DNA of 64,000 bases from Halomonas smyrnensis AAD6 (GTDB taxonomy: Bacteria > Pseudomonadota > Gammaproteobacteria > Pseudomonadales > Halomonadaceae): contig NZ_AJKS02000014.1 in the NCBI RefSeq assembly GCF_000265245.1, positions 1 through 64,000 on the forward strand. Direction: 5' to 3'. The translations under genes were made by a program, and so were the position numbers. The notes below the pieces were generated by a model. It saw nothing but the letters and a program-made list of their open reading frames with translations, did not search any database and was not told where the DNA came from. Positions within the stretch are counted from its first letter, which is position 1; each line of letters opens with the position of its first letter. Positions 18,777 to 27,860 of this stretch are shown piece by piece.

Positions 18777-21614
18777 TTAGAGGTTGAAGGCGTCTTCCAC
18801 CAGCTTGCGCTGCTGTTCGGTGTGCACGGACATGTAGCCCGCCGCGGGGGCGGCCGATGCCGGACGTCCGGCGAACTTGAGCTTGCCGCCCAGGCCCGTC
18901 TTGAGCTGCTCCGCCACGCTGCGCATGTGGTGCTGACTGGGGTACCAGGCGCCCTGGTTGAGCGGCTCTTCCTGGCACCACACCATTTCGCTGGCGTTGG
19001 TGTAGGCCTTGATCGCCTCGAAGAGCTCGGCTTCGGGGAACGGGTAGAGCTGTTCGAGACGCAGGATGGCCACGTCGTCGCGGGCGTTCTCCTCGCGCCA
19101 GTTGGCCAGATCGTAGTAGACCTTGCCGGCACACAGGATGATGCGCTCGACCTTCTCGGCGTCGCGCTTGCCCTGGTCGGGGATCACCATCTGGAAGCTG
19201 CCGCCGGCCAGCTCGTCGAGGCTGGAGGTGGCATCCTTGTGGCGCAGCAGGCTCTTCGGCGACATCACCACCAGCGGCTTGCGCAGCTTGCGGATCACCT
19301 GGCGGCGCAGCAGATGGAAGATCTGCGCCGGGGTGGTCGGCACGCAGACCTGCATGTTGTGCTCGGCACACAGCTGCAGGAAGCGCTCCAGACGCGCGGA
19401 GGAGTGCTCGGGGCCCTGGCCCTCGTAGCCATGCGGCAGCAGCATGGTCAGGCCGCACAGGCGCTCCCACTTGGTCTCGCCGGAGGAGATGAACTGATCG
19501 ACCACCACCTGGGCGCCGTTGAAGAAGTCGCCGAACTGCGCTTCCCAGATCACCAGGTCGTTGGGCGCCGTGGTGGAGTAGCCGTACTCGAACGCCAGCA
19601 CGGCTTCTTCCGACAGGAACGAGTCGTGGATGGTGAAGCGCGGCTGGCCGTCGCTCAGGTGCTGGAGCGGCACGAAGGTGCTGCCGTCCTTCTGGTTGTG
19701 CACCACCGCATGGCGGTGGGAGAAGGTGCCGCGACCCACGTCCTGGCCGGTCAGGCGAATCGGGTGGCCCTGGTCGAGCAGCGTGGCGTAGGCCAGGGTC
19801 TCGGCGAAGCCCCAGTTGCAGGCCATGCCGCCGGCCTGCATCTTGCGGCGGTCGTCATAGATCTTGGCGACCTGACGCTGCACGCTGACGCCGTCCGGCA
19901 CCTCGCACATGCGCGCCGCCAGATGCTGCAGGCGCTTCATGTCGAAGCTGGTGTCGGTGTGGCCGCTCCACTCGTGGCCGAGATAGGGCTTCCAGTCGAC
20001 GAACAGCGCGGTGTTCGGCTTCTGCACCAGGGCGTTGGCCACGTGGTTACCGGCGACCAGGTCGTCGCGGTAGCCTTCCATGGTGGCCTTGGCCTCGTCT
20101 TCGCTGATCAACCCTTCCTTGACCAGGCGCTCGGCGAACAGCGCGCGCGAGGACGGATGGTTCTTGATCTTGCTGTACATCATCGGCTGGGTGCCGGACG
20201 GCTCGTCGGCCTCGTTGTGGCCGCGGCGGCGGTAGCACACCAGGTCGATGACCACGTCCTTCTTGAACTGCTGGCGGTAGTCCAGCGCCACCTGGGTGGC
20301 ATGCAGCACGGCGTCGGGATCGTCGCCGTTGACGTGGAAGATCGGCGCCTGAACCATCTTGGCGATGTCGGTGCAGTACTCGGTGGAGCGCGAGTCTTCC
20401 GGGTGGGACGTGGTGAAGCCCACCTGGTTGTTGATCACGATGTGCACCGTGCCGCCGGTCCGGTAAGCACGGGTCTGGGACATCTGGAACGTCTCCATGA
20501 CCACGCCCTGGCCGGCGAAGGCCGCGTCGCCGTGGACGTTGATCGGCAGCACCTTGCCGCCGTCGCTGTCGTTGCGGCGATCCTGACGGGCCCGCACCGA
20601 CCCCTCGACCACCGGCGCGACGATTTCCAGGTGGGAGGGGTTGAACGACATGGCCAGGTGGACTTCGCCACCCGGTGTCATGACGTTGGAACTGAAGCCC
20701 TGGTGATACTTGACGTCGCCGGAGCCGCGCTCGACCAGCTTCTTGCCGTCGAACTCGTCGATCAGCTCGGAGGGGTTCTTGCCCAGGATGTTGACCAGCA
20801 CGTTGAGGCGGCCACGGTGGGCCATGCCGATCACGACTTCCTTGGTGCCGTAGCCACCGGCGCGCTGGATCAGCTCGTCCATCATCGGGATGAAGGACTC
20901 GCCGCCTTCCAGGCCGAAGCGCTTGGTGCCCGGGTACTTGGAGGCCAGATAGCTCTCCAGGCCCTCGGCGGCACTGAGCCGCTCGAAGACGTGCTTGCGG
21001 ACGTCCTCGCTGAACTTGGGCGCCGAGCGCACCGACTCGAAACGCTGCTGCAGCCAGCGCTTCTCTTCGGTATCGACGATGTGCATGAACTCGCAGCCGA
21101 TGCTGCGGCAGTAGGTCTGCTCCAGCGCCTCGACGATCTGCTTCAGCGGCGCCTTGTCCAGCCCCATGAAGAAGGAGCCGGTCTGGAATTCGGTATCCAG
21201 GTCGGCCTTGGAGAGCTGGTGGAAGGACAGATCCAGATCGGGCACCGGGGTCGGGCTGCGCAGATCGAGGGGATCGATATCGGCCTTCTGGTGCCCGCGG
21301 AAGCGGTAGGCGTTGATCAGCTGCAGCACCTTGACCTGCTTGCGGTTCGCGTCGCTCTCGGGAGCGGCGGCAGCGGTCTGGGCGGTGCGGCGCTGACGGC
21401 CTAGCTGATAGAACTGTTCGCGGGTAGGGGCAAGCGGAACGTCTTGAGTGGCGCTGCCATCGGGTCTCGGCAGTTGATCGAAGTACTGACGCCATTCATC
21501 GGGAACGGCAGAGGGGTCATCGAGGTACTGCTCGTAGAGCGCTTCCACGTAGTGGACATTGCTGCCACTGACATGGGAGGAGCGCCACATCAACTCCATT
21601 ATGCCTTGTTGCAT
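18777..21614 (-). CDS. sucA: 2-oxoglutarate dehydrogenase E1 component
   Basis: A thiamine-diphosphate-dependent decarboxylase of about 945 residues (E. coli 933) that passes the succinyl group to SucB. Seen in order are the N-terminal E2-binding helix (HYVEALYEQYLDDP), FHQLSKADLDTEFQTG, GMAHRGRLNVLVNILGK, the TPP-binding GDAAFAGQGVVMETFQMS...INNQVGFTTS segment and C-terminal LLPHGYEGQGPEHSSARLERFL. The ATG at 21614 (MQQGIMELMWRSSHVSG) matches the family start. A GTG at 21656 would add 14 residues and cannot be excluded. The gene is separated from sdhB by a terminator, so it probably starts a second transcript with sucB, lpd and sucCD. Confidence 0.96.
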   Translation of the reverse strand: MQQGIMELMWRSSHVSGSNVHYVEALYEQYLDDPSAVPDEWRQYFDQLPRPDGSATQDVPLAPTREQFYQLGRQRRTAQTAAAAPESDANRKQVKVLQLINAYRFRGHQKADIDPLDLRSPTPVPDLDLSFHQLSKADLDTEFQTGSFFMGLDKAPLKQIVEALEQTYCRSIGCEFMHIVDTEEKRWLQQRFESVRSAPKFSEDVRKHVFERLSAAEGLESYLASKYPGTKRFGLEGGESFIPMMDELIQRAGGYGTKEVVIGMAHRGRLNVLVNILGKNPSELIDEFDGKKLVERGSGDVKYHQGFSSNVMTPGGEVHLAMSFNPSHLEIVAPVVEGSVRARQDRRNDSDGGKVLPINVHGDAAFAGQGVVMETFQMSQTRAYRTGGTVHIVINNQVGFTTSHPEDSRSTEYCTDIAKMVQAPIFHVNGDDPDAVLHATQVALDYRQQFKKDVVIDLVCYRRRGHNEADEPSGTQPMMYSKIKNHPSSRALFAERLVKEGLISEDEAKATMEGYRDDLVAGNHVANALVQKPNTALFVDWKPYLGHEWSGHTDTSFDMKRLQHLAARMCEVPDGVSVQRQVAKIYDDRRKMQAGGMACNWGFAETLAYATLLDQGHPIRLTGQDVGRGTFSHRHAVVHNQKDGSTFVPLQHLSDGQPRFTIHDSFLSEEAVLAFEYGYSTTAPNDLVIWEAQFGDFFNGAQVVVDQFISSGETKWERLCGLTMLLPHGYEGQGPEHSSARLERFLQLCAEHNMQVCVPTTPAQIFHLLRRQVIRKLRKPLVVMSPKSLLRHKDATSSLDELAGGSFQMVIPDQGKRDAEKVERIILCAGKVYYDLANWREENARDDVAILRLEQLYPFPEAELFEAIKAYTNASEMVWCQEEPLNQGAWYPSQHHMRSVAEQLKTGLGGKLKFAGRPASAAPAAGYMSVHTEQQRKLVEDAFNL

Positions 21615-21723
21615 CTCTCGGTCACCCTGCACTGATGGGGTGGTGTCGGCCGTCACGGCTCACCCGTGGCGACATCAGTTAGGTAGCCAGCCGGCGGGGC
21701 AGACACCTTGTTTCTATGGTCAA

Positions 21724-21748
21724 AAGCCGGTGCACGAGGCACCGGCTT
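21724..21748 (-). terminator. rho-independent terminator after sdhB
   Basis: Read on the minus strand, a 10-bp perfect stem AAGCCGGTGC/GCACCGGCTT with a 5-base loop ends in TTTTG. It lies about 80 bases past the sdhB stop and separates the sdh transcript from sucA. Confidence 0.8.
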
Positions 21749-21766
21749 CGGACGTCTCACCGGGGG

Positions 21767-21795
21767 CCAGGCTGCGACAGCACGTCGCAGCCTGG
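21767..21795 (-). repeat. 12-bp perfect stem-loop between sdhB and its terminator
   Basis: CCAGGCTGCGAC (21767-21778) and GTCGCAGCCTGG (21784-21795) form a perfect 12-bp stem with a 5-base loop, about 30 bases after the sdhB stop. It has no T run. Its placement suits an mRNA 3'-end stabiliser or a tandem-terminator partner. Confidence 0.55.
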
Positions 21796-21825
21796 GGCGT
21801 ATGATAACAAGCCCCGGCCCACGAT

Positions 21826-22536
21826 TTAAGTGGCATCCGCCAGCAGCATCTCGCGAATCTTGCCGATCGCGCGAGTGGGGTTGAGCCCCTTCGGGCACAC
21901 CGCCACACAGTTCATGATGCCGCGGCAGCGGAACACGCTGAACGGATCCTGGAGCTCTTCCAGACGCTCGCGGGTGGCCTCGTCGCGGGAATCGGCCAGG
22001 AAGCGGTAGGCCTGCAGCAGGCCGGCCGGGCCGACGAACTTGTCCGGGTTCCACCAGAACGACGGGCAGGAGGTCGAGCAGCAGGCGCACAGGATGCACT
22101 CGTAGAGGCCGTCGAGCTTGTCGCGATCCTCCGGCGACTGCAGACGCTCGATGGCCGGCGCCGGCGTGTCGTTCTGCAGGTACGGCTGGATGCGCTCGTA
22201 CTGCTGGTAGAACAGGCTCATGTCGACCACCAGGTCACGGATGACCGGCAGGCCGGGCAGCGGACGCAGGGTCAGCTTGCCCTTCTTGACCACGTCGGAC
22301 AGCGGCGTGATGCAGGCCAGGCCGTTCTTGCCGTTCATGTTCATGCCGTCGGAGCCGCACACGCCCTCGCGGCAGCTGCGACGATAGGCCAGGCCGTTGT
22401 CCTGCTCCTTCACCAGGTGCAGGACGTCGAGCACCATCAGGTCGCGGCCCTGGGTGTCGACCTGGAACTCCTCCATGTAGGGGGCGGAGTCCGTCTCGGG
22501 ATTGTAGCGGTACAGGGATACCTGAAGCGTGGACAT
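21826..22536 (-). CDS. sdhB: succinate dehydrogenase iron-sulfur subunit
   Basis: A 236-residue subunit that carries three Fe-S clusters between flavin and quinone in complex II. The [2Fe-2S] ligands are in SCREGVCGSDGMNMNGKNGLAC, and the [4Fe-4S]/[3Fe-4S] ligands are in CILCACCSTSCPSFWW and CRGIMNCVAVCPKGLNP. Length and motifs match the E. coli protein (238). It follows sdhA by 11 bases and is the last gene of sdhCDAB. Two hairpins, one a T-run terminator, lie downstream. Confidence 0.98.
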   Translation of the reverse strand: MSTLQVSLYRYNPETDSAPYMEEFQVDTQGRDLMVLDVLHLVKEQDNGLAYRRSCREGVCGSDGMNMNGKNGLACITPLSDVVKKGKLTLRPLPGLPVIRDLVVDMSLFYQQYERIQPYLQNDTPAPAIERLQSPEDRDKLDGLYECILCACCSTSCPSFWWNPDKFVGPAGLLQAYRFLADSRDEATRERLEELQDPFSVFRCRGIMNCVAVCPKGLNPTRAIGKIREMLLADAT

Positions 22537-22547
22537 CGTGACTCCCC

Positions 22548-24320
22548 TCAGTAGGTACGGACTTTCGGTTCGAACATATCGACGGTCTTGGGCGCGAAGT
22601 TCACATCACGCTGCCCCAGGCGCTTCTCGGCCGGGAAATACATGGAGTGCTTCAGCCAGTTGACGTCGTCGCGATCCGGGTAGTCGTAGCGTGAGTGGGC
22701 ACCACGGCTCTCCTTGCGCTCGAGGGCCGCGATGGCGGTGGCCTCGGCGACTTCCATCAGGTTGTCGAGCTCGAGAGCCTCGACCCGGGCGGTGTTGAAG
22801 GTGTTGGACTTGTCCGGCAGGTAAGCGTTGTTGATGCGCTCACGCAGCTCGGCCAGCTGCTGGACGCCCTTCTGCATGTTCTCTTCCTGACGGAAGACGC
22901 CGAAGGCGTTCTGCATGATGTCCTGCAGCGCACGCTTGAGCTCGGGCACGGTCTCGCCGTCCTCGGACTCGTTCCAGCGGTTGATGCGCTTCATGGCCGA
23001 CTCGACGTCGGAATCGCTGGCCGCCAGGTACTCGACGCCCTCGTTGAGCGCGCTCTCGATGAACATGCCGGCCGCGCGGCCGAACACCACCAGGTCGAGC
23101 AGCGAGTTGCCGCCCAGGCGGTTGGCGCCGTGGACCGACACGCAGGCCGCCTCGCCGACGGCGTAGAGGCCGTTGACGATCTGATCGTTGCCGTCGCCGT
23201 CCTGCATGATGGCCTGGCCGTGCACGTTGGTCGGCACGCCGCCCATCATGTAGTGACAGGTCGGCACGACCGGGATCGGCTCCTTGGCCGGATCCACATG
23301 GGCGAAGGTCTTGGACAGCTCGACGATGCCCGGCAGACGTTTGCCGAGGACTTCCTCGCCGAGGTGGTCGAGCTTGAGGTAGACGTGGTCGCCGTTCTCG
23401 CCGCAGCCACGACCCTCGAGGATCTCCATGACCATGGAGCGCGCGACCACGTCGCGGCCGGCCAGGTCCTTGGCGTTGGGGGCATAACGCTCCATGAAGC
23501 GCTCGCCGTCCTTGTTGACCAGGTAGCCACCCTCGCCGCGACACCCCTCGGTGACCAGGGTGCCGGCGCCGTAGATGCCGGTCGGGTGGAACTGCCACAT
23601 CTCCATGTCCTGCATCGGGAAGCCGGCGCGCAGCGCCATGCCGATGCCGTCACCGGTGTTGATCAGGGCATTGGTGGTGGAGGCATAGATGCGGCCGGAA
23701 CCGCCGGTGGCCAGCACGGTGGCCTTGGACTTGATGTGCACCACTTCGCCGGACTCGATGTCCATGGCGATGCAGCCGACGACGTCGCCGTTGGCGTTCT
23801 TGACCAGGTCGACGGCGTACCACTCGTTGAGGAAGGTGGTATTGTTCTTCAGGTTGTTCTGGTAAAGGGTATGCAGCAGGGCATGACCGGTACGGTCCGC
23901 CGCGGCACAGGTACGGGCCGCCTGGCCGCCTTCACCGAAGTTCTTGGACTGGCCGCCGAACGGGCGCTGATAGATGCGGCCGTTGTCGAAGCGGGAGAAC
24001 GGCAGGCCCATGTGCTCGAGCTCGAAGACCGCCTTGGGACCCTCGGAGCACATGTACTCGGCCGCGTCCTGGTCGGCGATGTAGTCGCCGCCCTTGACGG
24101 TGTCGTACATGTGCCAGCGCCAGTCGTCGTTGGGGTCGGCGGAGGCGATGGCACAGGTGATGCCGCCCTGGGCGGACACGGTGTGCGAGCGGGTCGGGAA
24201 GACCTTGGACAGCACGGCGGTCTTCTTGCCGGACTTGGCCAGCTCGAGGGCGGCCCGCAGGCCGGAACCGCCACCGCCGATGATGATGGCGTCGAAGGTC
24301 AGGCTACGCATGTTGGACAT
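22548..24320 (-). CDS. sdhA: succinate dehydrogenase flavoprotein subunit
   Basis: A 590-residue FAD subunit of complex II that oxidises succinate to fumarate. The dinucleotide motif [18 protein letters not shown] is at residues 16-33. The covalent FAD-linking His is in [12 protein letters not shown]; the substrate-site motifs are [21 protein letters not shown] (shown in part) and [19 protein letters not shown]. The C-terminal [17 protein letters not shown] region is typical. Length matches E. coli SdhA (588). It starts 3 bases after sdhD ends, so translation is probably coupled. Confidence 0.98.
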   Translation of the reverse strand: MSNMRSLTFDAIIIGGGGSGLRAALELAKSGKKTAVLSKVFPTRSHTVSAQGGITCAIASADPNDDWRWHMYDTVKGGDYIADQDAAEYMCSEGPKAVFELEHMGLPFSRFDNGRIYQRPFGGQSKNFGEGGQAARTCAAADRTGHALLHTLYQNNLKNNTTFLNEWYAVDLVKNANGDVVGCIAMDIESGEVVHIKSKATVLATGGSGRIYASTTNALINTGDGIGMALRAGFPMQDMEMWQFHPTGIYGAGTLVTEGCRGEGGYLVNKDGERFMERYAPNAKDLAGRDVVARSMVMEILEGRGCGENGDHVYLKLDHLGEEVLGKRLPGIVELSKTFAHVDPAKEPIPVVPTCHYMMGGVPTNVHGQAIMQDGDGNDQIVNGLYAVGEAACVSVHGANRLGGNSLLDLVVFGRAAGMFIESALNEGVEYLAASDSDVESAMKRINRWNESEDGETVPELKRALQDIMQNAFGVFRQEENMQKGVQQLAELRERINNAYLPDKSNTFNTARVEALELDNLMEVAEATAIAALERKESRGAHSRYDYPDRDDVNWLKHSMYFPAEKRLGQRDVNFAPKTVDMFEPKVRTY

Positions 24321-24323
24321 GGA

Positions 24324-24671
24324 TCAGGCTCCCCACAGGACTTGAATACCCCAGACCAGGAACACGAAGATGGCCAGGATGATGACGGTCTGGACGGCAA
24401 GACGAATGCCGGTCGGCTTGAGATAGTCGGTGGTCACGGTCCACAGCCCCACCCAGGCGTGGGCGGACAGGGACACGAAGGCCAGCAGCGAGAAGATGCG
24501 CATCCAGGTCTGGTCGAAGAGCCCGCTCCAGGTCGCGTAGTCGAGCCCGGGGTGGAGCAGCAGGTAGCCGACGATGAAGAGTGTGTAGAGGGCCAGAATA
24601 ACGGCCGAGACGCGCTGAACGAGCCAGTCGGACAGCCCGCTGCGCCCGAAGTTCGTGATGTTGGTTACCAT
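24324..24671 (-). CDS. sdhD: succinate dehydrogenase membrane anchor subunit
   Basis: A 115-residue three-helix anchor of complex II that, with SdhC, binds haem b and ubiquinone. Hydrophobic segments are near residues 17-40, 50-75 and 90-113. SDWLVQRVSAVILALYTLF carries the conserved Arg-Val-Ser region, and SLSAHAWVGLWTVTTDYLKP includes the haem-ligand His and the Asp-Tyr at the quinone site. Its start overlaps the sdhC stop by 7 bases. Confidence 0.95.
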   Translation of the reverse strand: MVTNITNFGRSGLSDWLVQRVSAVILALYTLFIVGYLLLHPGLDYATWSGLFDQTWMRIFSLLAFVSLSAHAWVGLWTVTTDYLKPTGIRLAVQTVIILAIFVFLVWGIQVLWGA

Positions 24672-25042
24672 ACCCAGACTCCAGCCAGAATGATCAGGAC
24701 CGCGCTTGCCACGACGGTGATCTGCGCCTTCTTGACGCCACCTTCGAGGGTCACGCCGATGTCGGCGTCCATCAGCAGGTGCTTGACGCCGGCCACGAAG
24801 TGGAACGCCAGGGCGGACAGCAGCCCCCAGGCAATCAGCTTGGCCAACACATTGTGAGCCAGGGCATCGCTGACCGCGGCGAAGCCTTCCGGAGAAGACA
24901 GCGAGGCATCCAGCGCCCAGAAGCCGAAGATCAGGCCGATGAAGAGGATGACGCCGGTGATGCGGTGGGCGATCGACGTCAAGGCGGGGAGGGGGAACTG
25001 TATCGTGGACAGATCCAGATTTACGGGTCGTTTGCTATTCAC
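24665..25042 (-). CDS. sdhC: succinate dehydrogenase cytochrome b556 subunit
   Basis: A 125-residue three-helix membrane subunit. The N-terminus RPVNLDLSTIQFPLPALTSI is nearly the same as in E. coli SdhC. SIAHRITGVILF holds the quinone-site Ser and Arg, and LAFHFVAGVKHLLMD carries the haem-ligand His. The start is a GTG at 25042 with a weak AGAGAG ribosome site; no nearer ATG would keep the conserved N-terminus. It is the first gene of the sdh operon, divergent from gltA. Confidence 0.94.
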   Translation of the reverse strand: MNSKRPVNLDLSTIQFPLPALTSIAHRITGVILFIGLIFGFWALDASLSSPEGFAAVSDALAHNVLAKLIAWGLLSALAFHFVAGVKHLLMDADIGVTLEGGVKKAQITVVASAVLIILAGVWVW

Positions 25043-25499
25043 GGCTCTCTACACACTCTCTTGGCCCGTTCCTGGGCACTCGTGGAGAGCCCGACACGGG
25101 CGGTGGTTTCGGGAAGGAGAACGATCATGCCTTGCGGGTCACGATCTCCCTTTTCCTGCCAGTCGCGGGACTGGATTATAGGGCCATGCCCACATCGATG
25201 ACAAATCACTAGCTTGCCAACCAGACCATGGCGGGAGGCGCATGATGGCGAAAAAAACTCCGCCTCTCGGCCGCTTGGCAGTGTCATGAGCCTGCCATGC
25301 GACCGATCGCCCCAGCATGGTGCAAGGCACCATATCCGATACAAAAGCTATACAAAAAACGCCTCCCGAACAACAGACCAGCATCGATGGATGAATTGAC
25401 AATCGAAAAGACGCTTCTATAGTGGGCGAACCTTTTCGCCGGCAAGTTCCGCGAAATCACGACTTATCGCGCCACCAAGAACTCGAGAGGAGGCCAGTT
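25043..25499. promoter_or_regulatory. divergent sdhC-gltA regulatory region
   Basis: This 457-bp gap between divergent TCA genes contains the gltA promoter (listed separately), an AT-rich stretch at 25337-25364 that probably holds the sdh promoter, and two short dyads. One is ATGGTGC-3-GCACCAT (25317-25333); the other is TGGCAG...CTGCCA (25276-25297). The long sdh leader (about 300 bases) leaves room for regulation. A minus-strand frame through here (25039-25344) has no recognisable features and is not called. Confidence 0.55.
25396..25423 (+). promoter_or_regulatory. sigma70 promoter of gltA
   Basis: A perfect TTGACA (25396-25401) and TATAGT (25418-25423) with a 16-base spacer, about 77 bases upstream of the gltA ATG. 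This is among the best sigma70-type promoters in the window. Confidence 0.75.
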
Positions 25500-26786
<1,287 letters not shown>

Positions 26787-26809
26787 TCGGCGAACGACTC
26801 GCCCGGACG

Positions 26810-26839
26810 AAGAAGGCCGCCCCTCGGGGCGGCCTTCTT
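26810..26839 (+). terminator. rho-independent terminator of gltA
   Basis: A 13-bp stem (AAGAAGGCCGCCC at 26810-26822 with GGGCGGCCTTCTT at 26827-26839) and a CTCG loop, 24 bases after the gltA stop. Confidence 0.85.
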
Positions 26840-27537
26840 GCGCTTGTGGCCCGCGCTGCACTTCCGGTGTGTGACGGTCCTCGGCGACGAACCGCCACCT
26901 CCCCGCTCGGCGCCCCTCGATACCGCATCGGCGGACCTCCCCAGGCCCGCCCCTCGCCCAGCTGCCGCAGGAGCGCCACAGAGGGTGACGCCGCCCCGCC
27001 CCACCCAGATACCGACGCCTCACACCGACGTCCTCTGCGGGCCATTCCGAGGCCCTGACGGCATCGTCGGGTGACGATGCCGCGAGCACCACCCCGCCCC
27101 TCTCACTTCCACCCCTCTCACATCCGCGCCGAGCGCAACCGAGCAGGGTGCCAGCCCGGCTTTTCCACCGCTGTCATCGTACTGACGCCGTTTCGCAGCG
27201 TTTTCCACACAATCTGTGGATAAACCTGTTCAAAACCGTTGGGGAATCGCTCAGAATCGCCATGGGCAGCGGGTCGCGCTCAGATTGATCAAAATTTGAT
27301 CGTACCCAAGCCTTTGATTTTAAAGCACTAACTTAAAAACCCCATAACCACGGGCTTTTGCCGCGATGCTGTGAACAAGCATTGCGTCAGGAACCGCTCA
27401 AGTGGACAAGTCAAGGCCAGGAACGGCCTTTTCTAGGGGAAAAGCATGAGTCCCGCACGGCATGGCACCCCAGGGCGCCAACGGCGGAGACAAAAAAAGA
27501 CGCCTGAAGCGTCCGGGAAGGTATAAGCAGAATGTAG
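26840..27537. other. 698-bp non-coding gap between gltA and tRNA-Glu
   Basis: No credible gene is seen. The left part is GC-rich with a 10-bp hairpin at 27059-27082. From about 27160 to 27360 composition falls in GC. Here lie TTTTCCACA (27201-27209) facing a perfect DnaA-box sequence TGTGGATAA (27215-27223), and the dyad GATCAAA-A-TTTGATC (27287-27301). Further right are a stem-loop at 27363-27385 and a small terminator-like hairpin with T run at 27413-27433. The right end holds the tRNA operon terminator. These signals could belong to a small RNA or a protein-binding locus. Confidence 0.5.
27492..27513 (-). terminator. terminator of the tRNA-Ala/tRNA-Glu operon
   Basis: On the minus strand, stem GACGC/GCGTC with a 5-base loop is followed by seven T, 25 bases after tRNA-Glu. 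Confidence 0.75.
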
Positions 27538-27613
27538 TGGCGTCCCATAGGGGGTTCGAACCCCTGTTACCGCCGTGAAAGGGCGGTGTCCTGGACCACT
27601 AGACGAATGGGAC
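27538..27613 (-). tRNA. tRNA-Glu(UUC)
   Basis: A 76-base cloverleaf with acceptor GTCCCAT/ATGGGAC, discriminator G and encoded CCA. The anticodon loop CTTTCAC gives UUC; the T-loop GGTTCGAACC is normal. It is the second gene of a two-tRNA operon and lies downstream of gltX, the enzyme that charges it. Confidence 0.97.
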
Positions 27614-27635
27614 GCATCATCTTCGATGACGTTGA

Positions 27636-27711
27636 TGGTGGAGCCTAGCGGGATCGAACCGCTGACCTCAACACTGCCAGTGTTGCGCTCTCCCAGCTGA
27701 GCTAAGGCCCC
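27636..27711 (-). tRNA. tRNA-Ala(GGC)
   Basis: A 76-base cloverleaf: acceptor GGGGCCT/AGGCTCC with one G-U pair, D arm AGCTCAGCTGGGAGAGC, anticodon loop CTGGCAG (anticodon GGC), T arm GGTTCGATCC, encoded CCA. The acceptor shows the G3-U70 pair that is the alanine identity element. It is the first tRNA after the promoter at 27734-27762. Confidence 0.97.
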
Positions 27712-27733
27712 ACATGCCGTGAAGACGAGGCGT

Positions 27734-27762
27734 ATAATACTGATTCCCTTCGCCTTCGTCAA
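27734..27762 (-). promoter_or_regulatory. strong promoter of the tRNA-Ala/tRNA-Glu operon
   Basis: On the minus strand TTGACG (27757-27762), a 17-base spacer and TATTAT (27734-27739) lie 22 bases upstream of tRNA-Ala. The bases after the -10 are GC-rich (ACGCCTCG), like the discriminator of stringently controlled stable-RNA promoters. This lets the tRNAs be made independently of gltX. Confidence 0.75.
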
Positions 27763-27814
27763 CGGGGAAGTGCGAATTTTCTGCTCCGCTCCCCCCCTGC
27801 CCCTTGGCGCGCGA

Positions 27815-27848
27815 AGTGCCAGGCGCGCCGACGGCACCGCCTGGCACT
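27815..27848 (-). terminator. hairpin after gltX
   Basis: An 11-bp perfect stem (AGTGCCAGGCG/CGCCTGGCACT) with a 12-base loop, just past the gltX stop. No T run follows on the minus strand, so its terminator role is uncertain. Confidence 0.4.
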
Positions 27849-27860
27849 GTGAACGCCGCG

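Noticed and set aside
18045-21404. 1119-residue open frame opposite sucA/sucB
   Set aside because: Antisense shadow of two clear TCA genes; Leu/Val/His-rich without motifs.
22695-24857. 720-residue open frame opposite sdhA
   Set aside because: Antisense shadow; no recognisable features.
25039-25344. 101-residue minus-strand frame in the sdhC-gltA gap
   Set aside because: No family resemblance, poor codon use for this genome, lies where the sdh promoter and leader should be.
27160-27301. Calling the gltA-tRNA gap the replication origin (oriC)
   Set aside because: Only one perfect DnaA box is present and the usual neighbours (dnaA, dnaN, rpmH, gidA) are missing; kept only as a finding.
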